A DNA stretch of 32,897 bases from Chlamydiota bacterium (GTDB lineage: Bacteria; Chlamydiota; Chlamydiia; Chlamydiales; Rhabdochlamydiaceae): contig JABDDH010000007.1 of the NCBI GenBank assembly GCA_013287705.1, forward strand, positions 1 to 32,897, read 5' to 3'. Position 1 is the stretch's first letter. The number at the start of each line of letters is the position of its first letter. Of this stretch, positions 25,499-32,897 are shown piece after piece. The position numbers and the translations under genes are program-made. Below the pieces are notes generated by a model. That model worked only from the letters and a program-made list of their open reading frames with translations. It was not told the origin of the DNA and did not search any database.

Positions 25499-27256
25499 CT
25501 ACAGCTCATCCAAGACAGTGACAAGCCCCGTCTCTAGATACTCTTCATAGCCCTGGCGCCGCTTCTCGTGTGCCAGGCTACTTTCCAGCAGATGTCCCTT
25601 TTTGGCACTTTCTAATGCAATTTTTTGTTCCATATGAATCAGATGGGTCTGATTGCGTCCGTCCATCGTGATCACAAGGTCTGAGAGGCGATCGATCTTT
25701 CCAACAATTTTATAGGGACGTGATGTGTAGAGGTTTGGAGAAAAGGGACCAACTGGATAAAGAGTGAGGGTTCCGCTCGGATCTGTCAAGGAGGCGTTGA
25801 TCGTGACATCTTTCAGGATCGGTTTGGATAGATCTTTTACGAGCTTACTGAATTTACGTGGAAAAGAGGAGTTGGTCTCAGAGTGGAGCAGCTCTCCGCG
25901 GTTTGAGCTGCTTAAAAAATCGAGCAATTGGAAGTTGTTTTCTGAGCCGACAGCTGCTGTATAGATGACAAGCTGCGCCCCTTCTTTAGATCTCCACTCT
26001 TTGATCAAGCCTCGTTGACGCACAAGCGATGGTAGCTTATGCCCATCTGAGACAAGTAGGAGTGTATGGACTTGCTGGTTGTCTAGATTCGCGCTAAGCG
26101 TTTGTAATAGAGAGTAGAGGTCCACTGCCATAACGGCTTTTCCCTCACCTGGGTTCTCTAAAAACTGCTCCGCCCTGCGCACATTCGGCGCTGTAATCGG
26201 TAAAGACTGGAGGTTTAAGGAAGAGACTCCCTTATCGATGAGGTAGATATTAAAGTTACTTCCAGTCTGCACAGCCCCGAGGGCCCGCAGGACAGCTTTT
26301 TTAAAGATGTTGTAGCGATACGTCTCTTTTCCTGCTGGCTTGTCAATTAGAAAGTAGAAGTTTTGTCTGATAGGAGAGCTGTTTTTATCACTACCGGCTG
26401 AAAAAGAGAGAGAGAAGAGGAAGTCATTGCTATTTTTTGCAGGGGTGAGTTGAAAGTCGACTTTAAAGTTACCTTCCCATTCTGCAGCTGGTATTTTTTC
26501 TAAAAGAGAGTAGTTAGCAAGAGGCTCTTTCGCGACGCTCTCTTTTTTTAAGGGACGCTCTCTAAAGCGCTCTTTGCGATTTTTTTTTACATGGGGATTG
26601 ATACTTTCTAATTCTGCTTCTAGGGTCTCTAGCGGTTCAAACGCAAGTGGAGCCTCTTCTGTTTGCAACTCTTTTAGTGAGGGAGTTGGAGAAAAATCAG
26701 GTGATTGGACTCTCTCTGCATTGTGCAAGGAGCGTTCAAAGCTTGGATCAAGCGACCCCGATTCATATAAAATTTTGGAGAGAAAAGCATCTAAGGCAAT
26801 TGCGCTAATCACTCTCTCTTTCCCAAGACTTACTGGGATCTCTGGGCGGTTTTTTGCTTTTTCTATTTCAAATGAGGGAATTGCAATAGCAATGGGCGGT
26901 GCAAAGGTGAACTCTTCTAGGGCAGTTTCTGAAAGGTCTGTCATCAGAGGAAAGTGAGGGAGTTCTTGCATGGGCTCTCGTGTTGCAAGATAGGAGTTAA
27001 CAAGGGACGGCGCCTCCTTATCAAAGGCCTTTCTTTCGAACCTGGAGACAATAGCAAATTCATTAAATGTCTCTTTAAGGACAGTATCTGCCCATTTTGA
27101 GGAGAGGATCGAGGGGGCAGCTTTACCTAGCAGCGACTCATAGGAGACACTCAACGCTACAGGGTAGTGGTAGATAAAAAAAAGCGCAAGAGCATGAATC
27201 CCAATAGAGGCTGCTAAACAAGAGAAAAAGAGTCGATCTTTTTGAAGGCGTCTCAT
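25499..27256 (-). CDS. vWA-fold protein with N-terminal membrane anchor
   Basis: N-terminal TM FFSCLAASIGIHALALFFIYHYP; NFYFLIDKPAGKETYRYNIFKKAVLRAL, VHTLLLVSDGH, AQLVIYTAAVGS. Confidence 0.7.
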   Translation of the reverse strand: MRRLQKDRLFFSCLAASIGIHALALFFIYHYPVALSVSYESLLGKAAPSILSSKWADTVLKETFNEFAIVSRFERKAFDKEAPSLVNSYLATREPMQELPHFPLMTDLSETALEEFTFAPPIAIAIPSFEIEKAKNRPEIPVSLGKERVISAIALDAFLSKILYESGSLDPSFERSLHNAERVQSPDFSPTPSLKELQTEEAPLAFEPLETLEAELESINPHVKKNRKERFRERPLKKESVAKEPLANYSLLEKIPAAEWEGNFKVDFQLTPAKNSNDFLFSLSFSAGSDKNSSPIRQNFYFLIDKPAGKETYRYNIFKKAVLRALGAVQTGSNFNIYLIDKGVSSLNLQSLPITAPNVRRAEQFLENPGEGKAVMAVDLYSLLQTLSANLDNQQVHTLLLVSDGHKLPSLVRQRGLIKEWRSKEGAQLVIYTAAVGSENNFQLLDFLSSSNRGELLHSETNSSFPRKFSKLVKDLSKPILKDVTINASLTDPSGTLTLYPVGPFSPNLYTSRPYKIVGKIDRLSDLVITMDGRNQTHLIHMEQKIALESAKKGHLLESSLAHEKRRQGYEEYLETGLVTVLDEL

Positions 27257-29949
27257 TGTATGCCGATTTTCTCTAAGGAGTCTTGAATGTGAGGGAACAG
27301 TTCTGGCGCTGTCTTTTCCGCCTCCGTCAGGAGGTTGCGCAGATCATTTTTTGCGCGCATAAGTAAAGCAAAGCTCTTCTCCTCTTCCTTTTCTTGAAAG
27401 GCCTCTAGATGTGCAATTTCTGCATCGATATAGCGCATATAGATTTGTAGTAGCCGATTCTCTTGCCCTTGGTAGTCAGCCAAGAACTCGCGTTTTAGGT
27501 TGTCTAGAAGGCGACGTCTTTTTTCTGGTTGCAGTCTGCGAGGTAAAAGAGAGGTTCTGATTTTAACATACTCAAGGCCAGCTTCTAGGTGAATAGGTTC
27601 TGTCTCGATTCTTTTTCTCACTTGTAAATCTTTGAGCTCATTGAGGATTGTATGAACAACTTCATTTCCCTCAATACGTTCATTTTTTGGTAGGTGAGCA
27701 AATTCTAGACGTAATTTTTTGAGTATCGATGCTTTAGAGAGGTAGGAAGGCCCGTATTGAGAGGATTGAATGAGTTCGTCATAGAGTGCAATTGCCTGGC
27801 CATCTTCACCGAGTTTTTCATGGATAGCGGCAAGCTCAAAGAGGGTATGACGCTGAAAATCCCAGCCTAGATCTGGCCTCTTTTGTTGTAATGCATGGAG
27901 ATCTTCTAGAAGTTGTAAACTTGCGAGCAAACTCTTTTTCCCCTCTTCTTTTACCTCGGGTGTAGCAGAAGAACTTTTTTGGATATAGTCTAAAGAGAGC
28001 AAACTTGAAAGCTTCATGACTTCGGCTTCTAACAGAAAATTTCCTCGTTGCACAGAGAGGGGGCCGCCGTCTGGTACAACAAGATCTTCTAAAAGGTCTT
28101 GTGCACGTTCAAAAGCTATGGGATCCCCTTTCAATTTTGCTTCTTTATAATAGTAGGTGGAGAGCCAGATCTGATTTTGCGTAGTAATCGAAAGGTCGAG
28201 TTTATAGGCTTGATAGAGGGACTCTGCTGCCATCTCAACGTTCTGGTCAGAAAGATGCATATTAAAGAGTTTGAGGTAGATAATGGCTCGATTCTTGAGC
28301 TGCGGATCTAAAAGAGCCTTTTCTGCATAGAAAAAGAAAAGTCCTTTATTTGTCTCATGGGCAATGGCTAACATGAGATGCAGTTCCGATAGACCAGAGG
28401 AATTGGGATAGTCCATCAGATACTGTTCTGATTTTGCAATCAGAAGCGGATAATTTCTTTCTTCATAGAGGATGTGGATCTGATCTAAGCGACACAGCTG
28501 TAGCTCTTGTTCATCAAGAGCCTCTGGCTTTGCCAGGAGCTGTTCTAAATCTGTAATTAGAAGCTTGCGGCTCTTCTCCCCGGGCTCTTGTTGAAAGTAG
28601 TGGCGCGAGCAGGTAATCTGTTGGCGCAAGGCTTCCTTTTGAAATTTTCCTTCAGGAAACTGCTTGAGATAAGAGAGAAAGCCTATGCGTGCAGATTCCC
28701 AATGTTCTTGTCGTTTGGTCAGTTGTGCCATTTGATAAAAGAGAAACTCGTAATCAATCAGGTCAGGATTTTGGGCGAGGAGCTCGTGGATGTCGGAGAG
28801 CGCCATATCCAGTTTACCTTGATTTGCTGCAAGCTCGGCATGAAGTAATCTGAGGTGAACATAATCTGGGTCTTGAGGAAAGGCTTTATTAAAGCGTGAA
28901 AGAGCTGCTGAAAATAGCGGCAGGTCTCCTAATTTTTGAGAACATTCGACGAGTGTTAAGAGAGCCGCTTTTGATTCAAAAGAGGAGCTTTTATCTGCAC
29001 GCAAATAGAGCTGTAGAGATCGTGCAGCTTCTGGATAGTGGCCAAGAGCATGATGGGCTTTTCCAATGAGAAAGTGAAGTGGAGAGGAATCTTTTTTAGA
29101 TAAGAGCATCCACGTTGTATCTTGAGCCTCTAAGAGTTTTTCAAACTCACCAGCTTGGAAGAGAAAGACCATCTGGTTATAGGCTGCAATACTACTTTTT
29201 TCTCCCTCTAACAAGTAGACCCTTTTAGATGTCTCAGCGGCAGCTATTAGGTCATAGTGCGCTTGCATGGCGGCGGCGGTAAAGAGCAGATCTTCTCGCT
29301 TTTCTGGAAATTTTTCAGCAAGGGTGAGATACGCCTCTGCAGCGTCTTCATGCTCTCCTAAAGTTCTATGAACTTCAGCCAAAGCGAGTAAAGAGAGATC
29401 GGCATATTCACTCTGTAAGAGGCGTACATAGTGGGGTTTTGCTTTCTGGATGAGCTTGATTTGGAGCTCTGGATTTGCTGTAGTCTCCGAGAGTCGGTAG
29501 AGTGATTCGGCAAAGAGAAAGCGAAATTTAGGCCCTTGTTTTCTATGCAGGGGTAGATCTTTTTTGTAGAATTTTAGAGATGTATTGATCACACGGCTAT
29601 ATTCGCCGAGTTCGAAAAAAGCTTGCAGGCGGTTTAAGAGCGTTTTGTCCTGAAATTTTTTATCTTGAATCCTTTCATATGTCTCTAGAGCCAAAGCGTA
29701 CTGATTTTCATGGAAGTAGAGGTCTCCAAGCATGATCAGGAGATGGGGCTCTATCGGGCTTCTGTGGTGAATAAACAAGTAGTCGAGGATCTGTTCTTGG
29801 ACAGTTGCGTATTCGCCATCTTGCCATATTGAAGAGAGGCGTTTTAAGAAGATTGCCTCTTCGATCGAGAAGCTCCCTTCTCCTGCACTTAAAGGTGACA
29901 GTGCTGCATGTGTTGCAAAAATTATAATATACCAATATCGCTTGCTCAT
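27253..29949 (-). CDS. Large TPR-repeat exported protein
   Basis: Probable start MSKRYWYIIIFATHAALSPLSAGEGSF (ORF open to 30165); repeated TPR helices (e.g. HHALGHYPEAARSLQLYLRA); 4-bp overlap with the vWA gene. Confidence 0.8.
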   Translation of the reverse strand: MSKRYWYIIIFATHAALSPLSAGEGSFSIEEAIFLKRLSSIWQDGEYATVQEQILDYLFIHHRSPIEPHLLIMLGDLYFHENQYALALETYERIQDKKFQDKTLLNRLQAFFELGEYSRVINTSLKFYKKDLPLHRKQGPKFRFLFAESLYRLSETTANPELQIKLIQKAKPHYVRLLQSEYADLSLLALAEVHRTLGEHEDAAEAYLTLAEKFPEKREDLLFTAAAMQAHYDLIAAAETSKRVYLLEGEKSSIAAYNQMVFLFQAGEFEKLLEAQDTTWMLLSKKDSSPLHFLIGKAHHALGHYPEAARSLQLYLRADKSSSFESKAALLTLVECSQKLGDLPLFSAALSRFNKAFPQDPDYVHLRLLHAELAANQGKLDMALSDIHELLAQNPDLIDYEFLFYQMAQLTKRQEHWESARIGFLSYLKQFPEGKFQKEALRQQITCSRHYFQQEPGEKSRKLLITDLEQLLAKPEALDEQELQLCRLDQIHILYEERNYPLLIAKSEQYLMDYPNSSGLSELHLMLAIAHETNKGLFFFYAEKALLDPQLKNRAIIYLKLFNMHLSDQNVEMAAESLYQAYKLDLSITTQNQIWLSTYYYKEAKLKGDPIAFERAQDLLEDLVVPDGGPLSVQRGNFLLEAEVMKLSSLLSLDYIQKSSSATPEVKEEGKKSLLASLQLLEDLHALQQKRPDLGWDFQRHTLFELAAIHEKLGEDGQAIALYDELIQSSQYGPSYLSKASILKKLRLEFAHLPKNERIEGNEVVHTILNELKDLQVRKRIETEPIHLEAGLEYVKIRTSLLPRRLQPEKRRRLLDNLKREFLADYQGQENRLLQIYMRYIDAEIAHLEAFQEKEEEKSFALLMRAKNDLRNLLTEAEKTAPELFPHIQDSLEKIGIQ

Positions 29950-30070
29950 ACTTCTATCTCTATTTTTTTTCCGGATAGTTAGCAAATGAAATCTATCCCA
30001 ATTCCAATTTTTTTTGAGAATTGACATGTCTTCACTTTCCAGGTACCGTATCCTTAAACTAAGGGAGAAG

Positions 30071-30997
30071 ATGATGGGAATACAACTGGTTTTGGTAGCA
30101 TCTCTATTTGTCGCAGCATCTAATTTATGTTTCCGCAGAGGAATTGATGCTGGTGGTACGAGCAAGGGCTTTTTAATGGTTCAGCTCTTTGTCATTTTTT
30201 TGATTGCGATTTTACTGAACCCTGTGCGTACAGGCCATTATGAATGGAATAGTGAGATGGCAGCTTTTGGCGCGATGACAGGGATTGTCTTTGCGGGGAT
30301 GATGGTAGCATTGGGTAAAGCGTTAGAAAGTGGACCTCCGGGACTTACGATTGCAGCATTGAATGCATCGACTGTGATGCCAATGGTCGTGATGTCACTT
30401 CTGTTTGGAGCGACGTTTGGGTTTATCTACACGATATGGCATGGAGTCGGCTCTATTCTTGTTATTGCCGGCCTTTTTTGGGCAGGAGCCCAGACGGTGC
30501 GGACGGGGAGTAAGATGCGTTGGGCCTCTTTTGTCATTGCCATGTTTTGCTTGCATGTTCTTTTGCTTGTCTTAATGCAGTGGCGCGCCCTTTTTATCAA
30601 CTTTCCAGGATCGACAGAGCTCTTTTTGTCTTTTGATGTCTCTCAAGCGAAAAATCAATGGTTTATGCCCATGATGTTTCTTTCTGCAACAGTGATTCAG
30701 TTGATGATCTATGTCTCTTCGATGAAACGGCTACCAAAAAAACAAGAGCTTCTTTATGGCCTTTTAGGCGGTATTAGTAATGGAATTGGCACCTATTTTC
30801 TCATTAAATCGACAGAAGTTGCAACGGCTTTTGAAAATGCCATGATCTTTCCCATCTTTGCTGTGACAATTATTGTTTTATGCAACGGCTGGGGTATTTT
30901 CTTGTATAAGGAGCGGGTTAACTGGTGGGCAACAGCTTTGTGTGTTGCGGGGATTATTGTTGGAACAGTCGACTTCCAGAGGCTTTTTGGAGCCTAA
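30071..30997 (+). CDS. DMT/EamA-like transporter
   Basis: Start MMGIQLVLVASLFVAASNLCFRRG with GGGAGAAG upstream; about ten TM segments. Confidence 0.75.
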   Translation: MMGIQLVLVASLFVAASNLCFRRGIDAGGTSKGFLMVQLFVIFLIAILLNPVRTGHYEWNSEMAAFGAMTGIVFAGMMVALGKALESGPPGLTIAALNASTVMPMVVMSLLFGATFGFIYTIWHGVGSILVIAGLFWAGAQTVRTGSKMRWASFVIAMFCLHVLLLVLMQWRALFINFPGSTELFLSFDVSQAKNQWFMPMMFLSATVIQLMIYVSSMKRLPKKQELLYGLLGGISNGIGTYFLIKSTEVATAFENAMIFPIFAVTIIVLCNGWGIFLYKERVNWWATALCVAGIIVGTVDFQRLFGA

Positions 30998-31001
30998 AGG
31001 G

Positions 31002-31036
31002 TTGCAGTAGCATACGATTCGTATGCTACTGTAGCG
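31002..31036. terminator. Terminator hairpin between convergent genes
   Basis: CAGTAGCATACGA-T-TCGTATGCTACTG followed by TAGCGTTTTT. Confidence 0.8.
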
Positions 31037-31044
31037 TTTTTAAT

Positions 31045-31899
31045 CTAGCTCAATTCTGGGGCGGGTAATGCCGCAGCGGCAGAAGATGCTCTGCTACTCA
31101 TTGGGCTATTTTGAGGGAATATGTTATTTCTTGTAACAATATCCAAAAGCCTTCTAGCATCTTCAGTATTTGTTACATAATAGCTACAGTAGGCGACTCG
31201 AGGATATATAAAAGGGTATTGATTCATGCGGATCCCCAATTCGGGCCTCGCAGCTAATGCTGCAAGCATACCTTGAGTATCGCCAGTCCGCCAACATCTC
31301 AAAATAGGTTCCATCTCTTCTAAGGAAGGATGCTTCTCATACGTGCTTTGGGTGAACTGATAACTAGGTCCTTGTACGGGAAACCCTTCAGCTGCTAAAA
31401 ATGCCTTCATTTGATCGACACATTCGCTTCTAATGGAAAGTGCTTGTCTTCCATCTTTATGAAAAGTAAGGGTTATTTGATTAATAAAAGCATTTCTTGT
31501 ATCAGATGAAAAATCAAATCGAGTACTACCCTGACCTTCAATACCATCACACCTACGTTCCAATTGAAAAACAGCAGGCTCTCCTGGATAAAGGGCTCTC
31601 TGTCTTGGCTCTTGTTTGATAAGGGCAACTTGGGTTTGTGGCAATACAGCTTTGGCTGCTTGTGCAGCATCTATCGCTGTGTCAATATATGCTGCAACCT
31701 TTTCTAATTTCAACTCGCGAGCTTGGTAAAGTAATTCCTTGGCTCTGTCTGAATCAACGAGGCTTCCAGTTTCTCTTTTAATAAAGACCTTAACACGTGG
31801 CAGGAGTTCTCCAGTTTCATCTGTTCCTACATGCATGTAGGCCAAAGATCTTTCGTAAAAATAAGTTGCATCAATAGGTTGTTGTCCAGGAATAGCCAT
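31045..31899 (-). CDS. Hypothetical protein, no recognised domain
   Basis: 284-aa ORF, soluble, low-complexity Ala/Ser C-terminus. Confidence 0.65.
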   Translation of the reverse strand: MAIPGQQPIDATYFYERSLAYMHVGTDETGELLPRVKVFIKRETGSLVDSDRAKELLYQARELKLEKVAAYIDTAIDAAQAAKAVLPQTQVALIKQEPRQRALYPGEPAVFQLERRCDGIEGQGSTRFDFSSDTRNAFINQITLTFHKDGRQALSIRSECVDQMKAFLAAEGFPVQGPSYQFTQSTYEKHPSLEEMEPILRCWRTGDTQGMLAALAARPELGIRMNQYPFIYPRVAYCSYYVTNTEDARRLLDIVTRNNIFPQNSPMSSRASSAAAALPAPELS

Positions 31900-31984
31900 T
31901 TTATGCTCTAGTTGTTTGTTTTAAGCTTATATTGTATGTTGAACGAGAGATTATACTCAACAGTTAAATGTAGAATTATTTTTA

Positions 31985-32890
31985 TTAGATATAGTGGCTA
32001 AGGAGCTCTTGGATGGCAGCTTCGTCTTTGTTTAGCCGCTTGTAGATCTGAAGTGCTTCGCTTTTTTTTCTTTGCTTGAGGTAGAGGATACCGAGGCGCA
32101 CAAGATAGGCTGTCTCATCTGGAAAGAGCTGGCAGAGCAGTTCATACTCTCGGCTCTCTTCCGGAATAGATCCTAGCATGGAAAAAATCTGGGCACGTTC
32201 CAGAACACTCTCTTTTTTATCAAAAGAGAGTTCTTTATTGAGTTGCCACTCACAGAGAGCCTTTTCTAAGAGTTCTTTCTCTTTTTCTCGCATCTTTTCC
32301 GTATCAAAGGCTTGTGGAATAAAGGCCCAACTCTGTGGCTTCTGGTACAATTTTGCCATCTGTAGATAGAGTTTACCGAGGGCTTTATGTGGCTCTGGAT
32401 TTAATGGATCGAGCTGAATCTTTTGTATCTCTTCTTTTTCGAGAATCGTAAAGAGCATCTCTTGGATCTGCAAGAGATCTTGCCAATGGAGCAGAAGGCT
32501 GAATTTTTCTAAAAGGGGAGAGTCTGGTGGTGATTTGAGAGAATAGGCGCGAAAAGGCTCTTGTTGAAATGAGGCGATTAGCTCGTGTAGGTTCTCTTTT
32601 TTTTTCTCACTATCTTGCCTCTCATATAGAAATTGATCGGGTAATTTTTGTAACAGTTCTGGTTTTCTGATTTGAAAATAGAAGAGCAGAACAAAATAGG
32701 AAAAGACGGTGAAGACAATGGCTGCGAGAGCAAAGGCGATTAGAGAAGAGGTGAGAAAAAAGGAGAAAAAAAGGAGAAAAGAGGTTAATTCAACTGTTCC
32801 CAAAATCATAAAAAAGAGGTGAAAGCGCGCATAGGAACGGCTAATCTCTTTAAATAGGGCAAGAGATGCGTTGTTAGACTCTTGACTCAT
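31985..32890 (-). CDS. Hypothetical membrane protein with C-terminal TPR-like region
   Basis: Two N-terminal TM segments; DPLNPEPHKALGKLYLQMAKLYQ and DETAYLVRLGILYLKQRKKSEALQIYKRL. Confidence 0.7.
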   Translation of the reverse strand: MSQESNNASLALFKEISRSYARFHLFFMILGTVELTSFLLFFSFFLTSSLIAFALAAIVFTVFSYFVLLFYFQIRKPELLQKLPDQFLYERQDSEKKKENLHELIASFQQEPFRAYSLKSPPDSPLLEKFSLLLHWQDLLQIQEMLFTILEKEEIQKIQLDPLNPEPHKALGKLYLQMAKLYQKPQSWAFIPQAFDTEKMREKEKELLEKALCEWQLNKELSFDKKESVLERAQIFSMLGSIPEESREYELLCQLFPDETAYLVRLGILYLKQRKKSEALQIYKRLNKDEAAIQELLSHYI

Positions 32891-32897
32891 ACAGTCT

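Overview
This window is very likely from a chlamydia-like bacterium (order Chlamydiales, environmental lineage). That rests on recognising gene content and protein motifs by eye; no database search was run. In order it holds: the 3' end of a tRNA; a plant/E. coli-type two-domain cytidine deaminase; a broken PhyH-type dioxygenase; an outer-membrane barrel candidate followed by three cell-wall/peptide hydrolase-type genes (C39-like, NlpC/P60, M15); ruvC-ruvA-mnmE-nth; psd with a 27-codon ORF upstream; secA; a compact type II secretion operon (gspC-D-E-F-G-H in transcription order) coupled to a glycosyltransferase; rsmD; an Inc-like bilobed membrane protein; a vWA-fold plus TPR gene pair; a DMT transporter; and lineage-specific hypotheticals. 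The most unusual signal is a set of long palindromic, non-coding, MITE-like elements. Family 1 has copies at 1139-1301 and 22162-22277. Family 2 has copies at 13483-13662 and 24510-24669. A third long hairpin lies at 22359-22536. One family 2 copy splits a small ORF whose frame is restored exactly by removing the element plus a target duplication. The other supplies the stop codons of both convergent neighbours, secA and the glycosyltransferase.
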